A program made the translations under genes and the position numbers. A stretch of 64,000 nucleotides of DNA from contig CAZJMK010000007.1 in the NCBI GenBank assembly GCA_964547135.1, positions 12,839 through 76,838 on the forward strand, given 5' to 3'. The notes beneath the pieces are model-generated. The model had not been told where the DNA came from. It was given only the letters and a program-made list of their open reading frames with translations, and made no database searches. This DNA is from JAJXSS01 sp964547135. Its GTDB lineage: Bacteria > Planctomycetota > Phycisphaerae > Phycisphaerales > Phycisphaeraceae. This document shows, in pieces, positions 1 through 9,900 of this stretch (the first letter of the stretch is position 1; every line of letters begins with the position of its first letter).

Positions 1-295
1 AGGTGACGATGTTGCGGGCTTGCGCCAAGCGTGCATCACCGGAGCGCATTTCCGCCAAGGGGAGGTTGATGGCCCCGGGCAGATGCTCGGCTGAAAACCG
101 CGCCGCCGTCCGCACATCCACCAGCACCGTCCCGGCTCGTTCGCTGCCCAGCAATTCACGCAACTGTCGGGTGTTGATCGGTTGCAAATCCGCATCACTG
201 GTGCGCGTTTCCCAGAACGCACAACCACTGACGATCAGCGTCAGTAGCAGCAAGCCGGTGCATATCACCCGGGCGGGCATCGCTCGATTGGTCAT
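1..295 (-). CDS. Rhodanese-domain lipoprotein (C-terminus cut by window edge)
   Basis: The gene starts with ATG at 295 (minus strand) and stays open to base 1, so only about 98 residues are visible. The N-terminus is a lipoprotein signal: basic start, hydrophobic LLLLTLIV, then the lipobox VSGC, which predicts lipidation and anchoring outside the cytoplasmic membrane. After a short linker comes the beginning of a rhodanese fold, with VLVDVRTAARFSAEHLPGA matching the conserved DVR...F..GHIPGA segment. The catalytic cysteine loop would lie beyond the edge, so I cannot say whether it is an active sulfurtransferase or only a rhodanese-like binding module. It is 18 bp downstream of the PPOX gene on the same strand and probably cotranscribed with it. 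Confidence 0.75.
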   Translation of the reverse strand, partial: MTNRAMPARVICTGLLLLTLIVSGCAFWETRTSDADLQPINTRQLRELLGSERAGTVLVDVRTAARFSAEHLPGAINLPLAEMRSGDARLAQARNIVT

Positions 296-313
296 GGGGC
301 GGAACTCCGAAAA

Positions 314-775
314 TCAGCGTACGAAATTCACGACCGTGGGCTGATAGATTTTCAAACGCGGGCTCATGAACTCGATTTTGGTCACGCTGGTTTCGAGGGT
401 GACAAATTCCATGTCCTGTTCGTGGGCGATTTTGCTGGTGCACCAGGTGCGGGCAAAGTCGCAGAGTCGATCCCAGACCTGTTGCGTGGCCAGGGGCGAG
501 GTGTGAATGATCGCCTGCCCGTAGAGCGTCACGATGTCGTTGTACTCGGTGTCGGAAAACACCCAGCAGACATTGGGGTTGCCCCGCACATGGGCGAGCT
601 TGCGACTGTTTTTCCCGGTGAGGGTGTAAAGGGTGTGCAGGCCGTTCTCAGCGGTGGCCGTGCCCATCCAGCGGGCACAGGGCATGTGCGTTTCATCGAC
701 GGTGGTCAGCATGCCCAGAAAGGCGCGATTGACCACCCGAATGCACTCAGCCAGCAAAACCTCGTTGCTCATCAT
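314..775 (-). CDS. Pyridoxamine 5'-phosphate oxidase family (FMN-binding split-barrel) protein
   Basis: A 153-residue protein of the PPOX split-barrel fold, similar in layout to general stress protein 26. Visible hallmarks are the first strand FLGMLTTVDETHMPCARWMG, the following LYTLTGKNSRKLAHVRGNP segment, in which K and R residues normally contact the FMN phosphate, and VCWVFSDTEYNDIVTLYG. Members bind FMN or F420 and reduce small substrates or act in stress responses; the substrate here cannot be inferred. The length is normal for the single-domain family. The rhodanese lipoprotein follows closely on the same strand, so the two may form an operon. The upstream side is occupied by dispersed repeats. 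Confidence 0.8.
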   Translation of the reverse strand: MMSNEVLLAECIRVVNRAFLGMLTTVDETHMPCARWMGTATAENGLHTLYTLTGKNSRKLAHVRGNPNVCWVFSDTEYNDIVTLYGQAIIHTSPLATQQVWDRLCDFARTWCTSKIAHEQDMEFVTLETSVTKIEFMSPRLKIYQPTVVNFVR

Positions 776-848
776 GATGGGGTTCCAGTTTGTCGCAAGT
801 ATAACGTGGAAGCCCCCGGAAGTGGCCGAGTGGCCGAGGGAAAGAAAT

Positions 849-1024
849 CAAGCCAAGGACGAGGAGTCCGCGACGAGGACTTGGGTATTCTGACGGGGCC
901 AAAGTCAAATATGACTTTGGTCTTTGGACCTTGGACCAAACCATACCCAAGCCCTCGTCCGCCTGCGGCGAGACTCGTTCTTGGCTTGATAATTTCGAAA
1001 TTCGCAATCCGAAATTCGAAATTC
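849..1024. repeat. Inverted pair of variable-core repeats plus TTCGAAAT-type repeat
   Basis: The gap between the PPOX gene and the glycosyltransferase-like gene (776-1028) contains no gene. It holds one copy of the 'AAGCCAAGGACGAGG...GAGGACTTGGGTA' repeat at 849-889 with core GTC-CGC-GAC, and an oppositely oriented copy at 943-988 whose core is CGCC-GCA-GGCG. Between them is a short inverted repeat of the type AAAGTC...GACTTT. A run of TTCGAAATTCG..CCGAAATTCGAAATT follows at about 993-1024. The second copy with its left flank recurs almost unchanged at 2030-2135. Confidence 0.85.
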
Positions 1025-1028
1025 TCCC

Positions 1029-1892
1029 TCATCCCCATTTTGCCGAGCGGCGGTACGACCAGATGCCCCCGCCCAGGCCGCGTTGCTTTGGCCAGGGTTG
1101 CAGACCTTGCGGGGTGAGCAGGTGGGTGCTGTCCCAGAGGGTAAACAGACACTTGTTGCCCCCGGCCATGGCCAGGTTGAGTTTGGCTTCCGGGCCGCGC
1201 CAAACCCAGTTGTAACCCTTGGTGTGCTGACTGCGACCGACGTGGGCGTAATCGTGATTCTGATGCACGGCGGTGATCACGTCCCCAGCGTCGATGACGG
1301 GTATTTTCAACTGCCGGGCTTTGTAGATGAGCCAATTGTCCCAGGCGGTGCGCCCGATGGCAAAGGCCGGCAAACGCCCCCACATGCCACGAGCGAACAC
1401 AAAATAATCGATCAGCGTCGGTCGCTGCGGCTTGCCCTTTTCACGCACCGCGGCACGCAACGGGGTCTGCCAATCGCTGGTGAAGTCAATCGGCTCCGTG
1501 AGGTCATAATCCCACCGCTGACCGACCATCAAAAACCATTTTTTACTGCGCAACACGGTGTGCAGTGAGGTTAAAAAATCGTCCATCAGAATGATGTCCG
1601 CGTTGATGTAGCACAGGTACGGCGTCGGACTGCGCAACTCCGCCTGACTGAACAGGCTATTGAGCATGGGTGTCCCGTAACGATTGCGACCGATCAAGGG
1701 CACGTGCATGAGTCCGAGTTCGTTGGCTGCCTCGGCTGCACCTTGTTCTTCGCCGAAGACGATCACTTTGACTTGCGGTCCGAGTTTGGACCAGGCGGCC
1801 AGGGCATTGCGCTGGATCAGGCCGATGTGCCCGACAAAGGGTTTGGGCGTGGTGAACAGGGTGATCAGGGGTTGGGGGTTGGGTAATGGCAT
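1029..1892 (-). CDS. Putative glycosyltransferase-like protein
   Basis: A 287-residue protein (ATG at 1892; a GTG two codons upstream is an alternative). It reads like a GT-A type glycosyltransferase: LITLFTTPKPF at the N-terminus, VKVIVFGEEQG, then TPYLCYINADIILMDDFL, where NAD replaces the usual DxD and is preceded by a typical hydrophobic strand. A tryptophan- and tyrosine-rich C-terminal half (WDNWLIYKARQLKIPVIDA) agrees with acceptor-side regions of such enzymes. No membrane segment or signal peptide is visible, so it is probably cytoplasmic. It is followed upstream on the same strand by a methyltransferase, a common pairing in surface glycan loci. The sugar donor and acceptor are unknown. 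Confidence 0.6.
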   Translation of the reverse strand: MPLPNPQPLITLFTTPKPFVGHIGLIQRNALAAWSKLGPQVKVIVFGEEQGAAEAANELGLMHVPLIGRNRYGTPMLNSLFSQAELRSPTPYLCYINADIILMDDFLTSLHTVLRSKKWFLMVGQRWDYDLTEPIDFTSDWQTPLRAAVREKGKPQRPTLIDYFVFARGMWGRLPAFAIGRTAWDNWLIYKARQLKIPVIDAGDVITAVHQNHDYAHVGRSQHTKGYNWVWRGPEAKLNLAMAGGNKCLFTLWDSTHLLTPQGLQPWPKQRGLGGGIWSYRRSAKWG

Positions 1893-1925
1893 GCGCACTG
1901 TTAATAGCAGCGGTTTATGGATTAG

Positions 1926-2135
1926 ATTTCGAATTTCGAATTTCGGATTTCGAAATTAGCAGGAAGACCCGCGGTTGAGACCGTTGTATTTCGAATTTCC
2001 CTTTTCCGACATTTGATCACTTATCTCCGATGACTTTGGACCTTGGACCAAACCATACCCAAGCCCTCGTCCGCCTGCGGCGAGACTCGTTCTTGGCTTG
2101 AAAAATTCGAAATCCGAAATTCGACATTCGAAATT
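1926..2135. repeat. Variable-core repeat and TTCGAAAT-type repeats
   Basis: The gap 1893-2139 contains no gene. It has TTCGAATTTCG-type runs at about 1926-1960 and 2102-2135, and a variable-core repeat at about 2056-2100 (minus orientation). That copy and its flank from about 2030 are nearly identical to 908-1000, which points to a recent duplication or insertion of a composite unit rather than of the core alone. Confidence 0.8.
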
Positions 2136-2139
2136 CCAT

Positions 2140-2982
2140 TCATCCCTCCGCGGTGATACACAGATGCCAACCGAAGGTTTGTTCGAGGGCGCGGAACAGC
2201 ATCGGGGGCATGCAGCGGTAATACCAGCGTTTCACGTAACGATATTGCACATAATCCCGCACGCGGTACGGGAAAATATGATCGACCTGAATAGCGCGCA
2301 CCTTCAGCCCGGCGGATTCGATCAGGTTGCGAGCGGATGATCGGGTGTAGGAATAGGTCACCGGGCAGCCGGTCTGGGCTTCCGAATGACGGGCGATCAG
2401 TGCATCGAGTTTCCAGAATTGCCCGTAACCTTCGGTCAGCAGCACGCCCAGCACTTTGGTGGCATAGCGGTGATAGACCATGATTTTGACCGTACCCCCG
2501 GGGCGGAGGAGCTGACGGATTTGGGCAAGGACGCGGTCGGGGTGGGGCGTGTGGTGGATGACGCCGAAGGAGTAGATGAGGTCGAAGGATTGGGCGGGCA
2601 ATTGATTCGCCAGGGTTTCTGCGTTGGTGTTGAGGAACGTAACTCGGTCAGTCAATTGTTCGAGGTCGATGCGCTGTTGGGCGAGTTTGAGCGATTGATC
2701 CGACAGGTCGATGGCGGTGACATGGGCACCGGCCTTGGCGAAGCTGACGGTATCAGTGCCCAGGCCGCAGCCGATTTCGAGTACTTGTTTGCCAGCCCAC
2801 TTTTCGAACTGGGCAAAAGCGGGAATGTGCGGTTCGACGAAATATTTACGCTGCCCGACTTCACGGAAGTAGGCGAGGGTGCCCACGGGCTGGGGCGAAT
2901 GGCGCAGGTTGCAGGGGCGACGGTTCCAATAGTCGCGGACGGACTGTAAAGGGGTGTTGGCAAAGCCTGGAAACTGAGCCAT
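2140..2982 (-). CDS. Class I SAM-dependent methyltransferase
   Basis: A 280-residue methyltransferase with a Rossmann-like SAM-binding core. Motif I is VLEIGCGLGTDTVSFAKAGA at about residues 75-95, with the acidic post-I strand VTAIDLSDQSL; the later DLIYSFGVIHHTPHPDRVL and LRPGGTVKIMVYHRYA are motifs of the UbiE/type 11 group. The ATG has a clear Shine-Dalgarno GGAGG eight bases upstream. The N-terminal region with YFREVGQRKYFVEPHIP is often seen in methyltransferases of surface polysaccharide or secondary metabolite loci. The substrate is unknown. The glycosyltransferase-like gene lies downstream on the same strand, separated by repeats. Confidence 0.85.
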   Translation of the reverse strand: MAQFPGFANTPLQSVRDYWNRRPCNLRHSPQPVGTLAYFREVGQRKYFVEPHIPAFAQFEKWAGKQVLEIGCGLGTDTVSFAKAGAHVTAIDLSDQSLKLAQQRIDLEQLTDRVTFLNTNAETLANQLPAQSFDLIYSFGVIHHTPHPDRVLAQIRQLLRPGGTVKIMVYHRYATKVLGVLLTEGYGQFWKLDALIARHSEAQTGCPVTYSYTRSSARNLIESAGLKVRAIQVDHIFPYRVRDYVQYRYVKRWYYRCMPPMLFRALEQTFGWHLCITAEG

Positions 2983-3475
2983 GCAAAAAGCCTCCGTGCC
3001 GAGGGTTTATCGGCCAAAGGGCGGCGAAATGGTGAGAAGTGATCGCGGACGGAAAGAAGTGGCCAAGTGGCCAAGTGGCAGAACCGCATTCGGCAGTTAG
3101 CGCCGCGATTTATCGCGTCTGGTCGGAGTGGTTGATTGGTTGGTCGGTGAGTCGGTTAATCGGTAAGAAAAATTCAATTCCGCCCGGGTAACCGATGAAC
3201 CGACTCTCCGATTAACCGCGCAGTTTACCCAAGCCCTCGGCTTGCCAGCCTCGTTCTTGGCTTGAAAAATTCGAAATCCGAAATTCGAAATACCCATTCT
3301 TTCATCACTTTTGCGAACCCCCGTTTTGTGCTTGCTGGACAAAGCATCGGGGCTTGGTTATAAGGATGTTTACCCTCCTGAATATGGATCAGTGCGCATG
3401 TGTTAAACTTTCATCGTGTCGAGGGTTGCTGATGGACTCTCCGGGCGGGTTGTCAACGCTTTTCAGGGTGAACCC
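2983..3475. repeat. Intergenic region filled with dispersed repeats
   Basis: No gene was recognised in these 490 bases. From left to right: a GTGGCCAAGTGG tandem at about 3057-3080; a short hairpin repeat TTAGCGCCGCGATTTATCGCG at 3097-3121; GGTCGGTGAGTCGGTTAATCGG-type repeats on both strands at about 3120-3220; a variable-core repeat at about 3225-3265 with core GGCT-GGCA-AGCC; and a TTCGAAAT run to about 3292. The last 150 bases before the DUF3467 gene lack repeats and probably hold its promoter, but I see no clear hexamers. Confidence 0.75.
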
Positions 3476-3832
3476 ATGAGTAAAGATCGGGACGCTTCGG
3501 TGAACCAGGCCATCAACACCCCCACCTCTGGACAGCAGCAGGTTCAGATACAAATTGACGACGCCCAGGCGGATGTGCATTACAGCACGACCAGTCGTGT
3601 GTGGGGTTCCGCGGAAGAGGTGTACCTCGACTTTGCCGGGGGCATCAGGCCCGCTTCGCCGGGCAAGGCTGTGATGCGCGTCGAACAACGCATCATCCTC
3701 AGCCCCTGGTCCGCCAAGCGACTGGCGATCGCCCTCAATCAGGTGGTGGCCAATCATGAAAAACAGTTCGGCAACCTCGAACTGGATGTTCGTAAACGTA
3801 GCGCTGCCGCCGAAGAAGCAGCGGGCGGATGA
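3476..3832 (+). CDS. DUF3467 family protein
   Basis: A 118-residue protein. The start is placed at ATG 3476 (MSKDRDAS) rather than at an in-frame codon 60 bases upstream, because the family fold begins around QVQIQIDDAQADVHYSTTSRV. The DUF3467 pattern is clear: an N-terminal strand, EEVYLDFAGGI, then VEQRIILSPWSAKRLAIALNQVVANHEKQFG, corresponding to the conserved 'SPxxAKRLxxAL' helix. The function of the family is unknown. It may be expressed with the giant exported protein that starts 147 bases downstream, but nothing in the sequence shows that they act together. Confidence 0.8.
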   Translation: MSKDRDASVNQAINTPTSGQQQVQIQIDDAQADVHYSTTSRVWGSAEEVYLDFAGGIRPASPGKAVMRVEQRIILSPWSAKRLAIALNQVVANHEKQFGNLELDVRKRSAAAEEAAGG

Positions 3833-3979
3833 TGAATCACAGGGCGTGATCGACGCGCTTTTCCGATCGTCGGCGGATGGTTTGTCGTCTTGGATGTGAC
3901 CTTGCTGGGGCGAAGGTTCCTGGTGGCTTCGGGTGGAAAAACCGAATTGAGTGAGTCGGGCAGTCAAAGGGAGTCGGCT

Positions 3980-6900
3980 ATGTCATCGACCAAGTCGGAT
4001 CGCATCGTGTCGCTGTCATCGGGTCGCATGGTCCACCAACTGGAAACGCTCGAACCGCGTAAGCTGCTCACGACGCTGGTGGGCGGGGAAGTGTTTCAAT
4101 TTCGGGATGCCAACGACCAGCTGGTGCGTGTGTATCTGCGGGGCGATATTGTCGTTGAGTTGATTGGTGCTTCCACCACGGCTTCGACCATCGACCTGGG
4201 CGATCTGCGCGGCACGATCATCGAAAGTGCCCTGGGCCGAGCAGGCTACACCCTGGAAATCGGCGGCAGCCGATTGCTGGGTTTGACACCGATCAACGAC
4301 ACGATTGCTCCTGAAGGCGACGTTCCGATTCCCGCCACGCCGGACGCGGCAACGGATATTGAAATCAACCTGAATATTCAGGCAATCGCGTCGCGGGCTT
4401 CCGACGGCAATACCTACGGTTTCAATGTCGTGACCGTCAGCATCGGCGGGGTGCAAACGCAACTGGTGCAGTTGTTGCAATTCAATGTTGACCCGGATGA
4501 TCCTGATCGCGGCAATGCGACCGTGATCGCTCATTTACAAGGGCCGCTCGGAACGGAAATCAACGGTGTCACGGCTGCGGAGTTCGACCCGGACAGCGGG
4601 CTTTTGTATTTCGTCGCTGATCAGGGCCAGGGTGCGGGGAAAATCACCAATCTTTACAGTGTCGATGTCGATGCCTTCGGCGGGATCGCCGCGACCCTGA
4701 ACCTGATCGGGCAGATCGGCAACAGCACAACGGTCGTGGCGTCGATGGCGTTTGATCAATTCGGCCCCAACCCTGGGGATGTGAACCTGTGGGTCGCTGG
4801 TACGATTGCCACGCCGGTGTCGGGTCCGCCGCCGGCGACCGTCAATTTTGATATGGCGCGGGTGAACGTTGCCACGGCCCAGGTGATCACCAATTCGGGC
4901 ATCAACGTGACTCGTCGCGGCGTAGCGGTCAACGGCAATCAACTCACCGGGCTGGCGTTTGTCAATCCGTCAGCCGGTTCCGCGGAAACACATGTCTTTG
5001 CCACGTTGAATCTGGGCGGTGCCGCCAGTCGGTTGTTACGCATTGAATTGTTTACCGGCATCGCCACCGACTACGGCTTAACCGCCGATCCGACCGATGT
5101 GGACACGACAACCCCGGTGCGCGGCCAGTTCATCGGCGGGCTGACCTGGAACCCGGTATTGACCAATCCCTTCACCGGCACCCCCGGTGTGCTGATCGGG
5201 ACGGACACAGCTTCCGATGCGCTGTTGTACATCGATCATCGTTTGCCCCCGGTCAGTGGTGATCTGTTTTCGATTTATGTGGCTCAGGCCAGTGCCGGGG
5301 CATCGATTGCCATCACGACCGTCAACGTGACTGAACAGGGGACGTTTTTAAGCCCTTACGACGGTGTTTCGGTGCTGGCCGACAACGGCACCAACACGAT
5401 TCAGGCCAGCAGTGCGGATGTGTATGACCTGCATGTGGACGTATTGGGCGGCACGGTGCCGATCATCAAATTCGGAGCCGACATCGGCGGGGTGTACATC
5501 GGTGCAAGGCAGTTGATCCGACGAACGCCCACGGCCACGGAATTCGAGCGTTTACGTCCCGTGATCGATGCTCAGTTGGCCGACACTCTGGGCGTACGAG
5601 CGGTGGGAATTGATGAAGTCGTCAACTCCACCGACAACGTCTCGGCAGGCATCAACGTCGGCCCGTCGCTTTTGCGGTTTTACGCTGGCAGCGGTTCGCT
5701 GTCGAGTCGCATGGTTGGACAAAACTTTGACCGCGTGCTGGGCATGGCTGCCAAACGTGACATCACGCAAACCAACGGCCTGGTCATAGTGGACACCGAC
5801 GGGGTCGATCCCTTTGGCGATGCGACCGGCCTGGAAGTCGGTGTGGTTGACCCCGCCACCGGGCGCCTGTCCACCAGCACACCCGTGCGTTACCTGGGCA
5901 ACCTCGTCGAAGCAGGCGCGCTGCTGGCGATCACCTATGCTGATGTGCAATTCAACGATGACGAACGGCTGTACGTCATTCTGAACATTGCGGGGGATGT
6001 GCTCTTGGGCGAACTGGACCCGGTCACGGGCGATTTCACCGCCATTGCTGACATTACCGCCTTCAACACCAATCCGATTCGTTCCATGGCTGTGGGTTTG
6101 TTCCCATCTTCCTTCGATCCTTCGGTCGGGGCGTTGTTCATCACGGACATCACCGGGGCGTTGTATCAACTGAGCTACACCGCTGCCGGGGGCGTGATCA
6201 CTTCGGTGGACACGGTCAACCGCCAGCTTTTGGGCATCATGACTGACAGCGACGGACGTGCCCTGACCGATACGTCGATCACTTTCGACAAGAGTGGCCG
6301 GCTGCTGGCGCATGACAGGTACAACGGTCGATTGGTCGATGTCGATTGGCAGGGTGCCAATGGCACCACGGTGAATGTCGGGTTACAGGTGGCCACGGCT
6401 GCCGGTTCGCTGCGTCCGACGGTGGGCGCGCTGGCGCTGGATTGGCTCAATGATCGCGTGTTGGCGGTGGACAATGCCCCCAGTTGGGAGGCGATTCCCA
6501 ACGAGGGCTTTGCCCCGGAGTCCGCCTGGTTGATGACCCTGGCGGGGACCAGCAACACGACCGCGGTGGGACAGGACATTGAAAACATTTTGGTGGGTGG
6601 CCGGGTGACCGGTCGGGTGAACCTGTCGGGTTCGATTGACACCTTCTATGCCGGGGCGATACTGACCGGGGCAACGTATGGCCAAGGATTTGGAGCGCCG
6701 GAAATTCCCGGCAACTTCCGCGTGGCCGGCGATCTGCGCAACCTGATGGTGTCTGATTCCATCGGTACCAACGGTGGAGGGGTGTTCCTCACGCCTTACA
6801 CCGGCCGATATCACACCGGGTTTGACCTGGTGGTCGGCGGGCGCCTTGGTCAGGTAAGCGCTCCGGCCACGTTCGTCGGTTCGGTGACGGTGAACAACAA

Positions 6901-9900
6901 CACTTCGGTGGTCGGTTACACGGCTGGGTTCCTGGCGCAGCGCGAAGTGGAACAGGGCTTGTTGTCAACGGCTGACAACGGGGACAGGTTCACGGAAACT
7001 CAGGTTTTTAATCTAAGCAACCCTTACGGTTTGTTTGCCTCGGATGGCCGATTCTTCAACAACACCATTGCCACGGCGCAGCGTTTGGGCACGTTGCGAG
7101 CCGGGCTATTGGGTCAGCCGGATGTGATTCGGGTCACCGGTACGCTGGATGGCACTTTGGTCGGTGATGAAATTGATCATTACGCGGTGAGTCTCTTGGC
7201 CGGTCAGGCGGTGACGATCCGTTTGGGCAACGGCTTTACGGAGACGGGTGTTGCCACGTTGGGGGTGCGTGATCCCGATGGCCGAATCATCGCCAGTAAC
7301 TATTCGAGTTCGGGTGCGGACCTGGACACGGTGAGTTTCATTGCTGATCGCCCCGGTGAGTACACCCTGGTGGTGGCATATTTGTCGGATGTCACCTTTG
7401 ATGAAAACTCAGGGTTCGTTTTTGGTTTCCAGGACTATGAATTTTTGGTCGAAAACGCAGGCAGCATCGCGCTGGGCGGTATCGTGGCCGGGACCATCAC
7501 CAGCCTGAGCAACCAATCCACCGTCAGCGTGGCACGGGGCGACTTGGGCAGCCTGATCGGTTTTACCAGCATCGCGATGGAGAGTTTCAGTTTTAATCAG
7601 ACGCACATTCTGGTCAGCAACGGCAGCCTGCGGGCCATGGTCGGCGGGGAAATTTCCACCACGGTCGGCGGTGCAATCGGTCAATCGCCTGCGCTTGCCG
7701 TGCCCGTGGGTCATGTCGGGTTGATTCGCAGCACCAGTTCGTTCCTGCGTTTCACCACCGTCGGTTCCATCGGCGGCAATTTTCAAACCATCGACTCGGC
7801 CAGTTTTCTCTCCGGCAGTTTCATCGCCAACGGCGGCATCGGCACCATCCGTGTCGGTGGCGTCTTTGGTTTGATCAACGAAGCTCCGATTGTCAGTGTC
7901 GATGCGGACAACAACGGCGGCGGGTTCATCGACCTGATCGATGTCGCCGGGGACATGGGCACGCTCTCCGCCGGTGGCCCGATCATCACCACCGGCCAGG
8001 GCGGCAACGTCCGCTTTATCCGTGTGGGCGGCGATATTTACCAGGACCAAGCCATCCAGCCCGGCGGGTATTCGCCGCAGCAATTGGCAGCCGGTCTGAG
8101 CTATACCCATGTGGACGATGGCGGCGCGGTTTTCTCCATCAACCCCACGGGTATCGCCAACCCCAACTTCAACCCCCGTCTGCCTGAAGGTCTGGGTAAC
8201 GATCGCTTCCTTTCGCAAGGGGCGCTGACCATCACCACCTACGGCATTCGCACCGGCGGCAGTGTGCTGGTGGATGTCACCAGCAGCGGCGGGGGCATCA
8301 ACATCAGCGGCACCACCGCGGGCAATGCCGGTCGCGGGGAAGTTTCCCGCATCACCATCAGTGGTGTCGCCGGTCGTTCGGTGGTTACCAACCCGCTCAC
8401 CGGTCAGATGTCACTGGCGGGGCTGAGTGGTGATGTGAGTGTCACGCTTTCGGGCAACACGCCGTTGGATGTGCTGGACATCATCGCCACCACCACCGGC
8501 CTGACAAGCATTAACAACAGCACCCTCGGCGGACAGATCATCGGTATCGATGTCGCCAGTGTGGGGTCGCTGGTCAGTCGCGGAGCCATCGGGCTGGCCA
8601 ATTCACGCTTGATCAATGGCATGACCATTCTGCCGCGCACGGTCGTGGCCGGTGGCAATACGTATCCGTTTGTCGATCAGCGTACTGCCATCATCGCGGG
8701 CAACATCATTGAAATTCGCAGCGAACAGGGCATCGGCAATGTCATCGTGTCGGGCAACATCGGCACGGTCAGCGCCAATGCCGACAACGCGGACAGCATC
8801 GGGGTGTTTGAAGGCATCAATGCGCCGATTACCGCAGCAGGCACGATTTTCACGGTGAACATCGGCGAGGGTGTGGCCGCTTCAGGCAATGGCGAAATGT
8901 CGCGTGCCGGTATTTACGCCGGGGCCATTGGTGCGGTACGCGGCAACGGTGTGGGCAACGACATCTGGGGCGACATCGTGGCCAACACCGGTCCGGCCGG
9001 CGAAGTTTTCCTCGTTAACGGCTCATCGATTGGTGAAATCAGCCTCAATGGTGGGTCGATCGTCGGCAGTACCATCGCTGTCATGCCCGATTTTGACATG
9101 GCCAGTGATCTGGGTGGCGCTGTCATACTGACTGGGGTCGCCGGCTTTAACAACACGCCCACGGCCATCGGGCGCGTCAACCTCAACGGTATCGGCGGCA
9201 TTCTGGGATCACAGATACGGGCCTTGAGTATTGGTGATGTCAACGTCCGTGGCGGATTCGGCATCATCAATTCGTTTATCGAAGTTGTTGGTTCCGGCCG
9301 TATCGGCAACATCACCGCCGACGGCTATGGGTTACGTAATGTCGGGATGATTGCTGGTGCTGGCGGCGTCGGCAACATCACTGCTTCCGGACGCGGGCAA
9401 ATGCTGGCTGCCACCAGCTACTCCAGTTCCGTGCGTCAAAGTGAAAACTTCGTGATGCACCCGTTGTTCAATATCAGTCTGACGGAGAACAATGACCTGC
9501 ATCTGGCGCTGGGCCTGCCCCAGGCACAGGTGACCCCCGTCGGCCCGATTGATGCGGGTGACAAGTTCCGTATCTCCGTGCTCGACGGCTTTGGCCGCAC
9601 CTCGTTTGTGGAAGTCACGGCTCAACCCGGTGCCACGGCCCCCACCGACATCGTGGCGGCGCTGGTGGCGGCCTGGAACGATAAGGTGGCGCAAACTGCC
9701 GACCCGATCCTTTCGGGCATTCTGGCGCAGAACGGCGGCGAGTTTGTGCAGTTATTGGCCAATGATGCCAAGGCCCCGTTCCTCATCACCGTGACCACGA
9801 CGAATGCCGGCGGTACGCCCAATCAGCAACAATTGGTGCTCAGCAACAACCGTCAGGCCGGGGTCATTGACACGCTGGACCTGCGCACCGTGGGTAATGT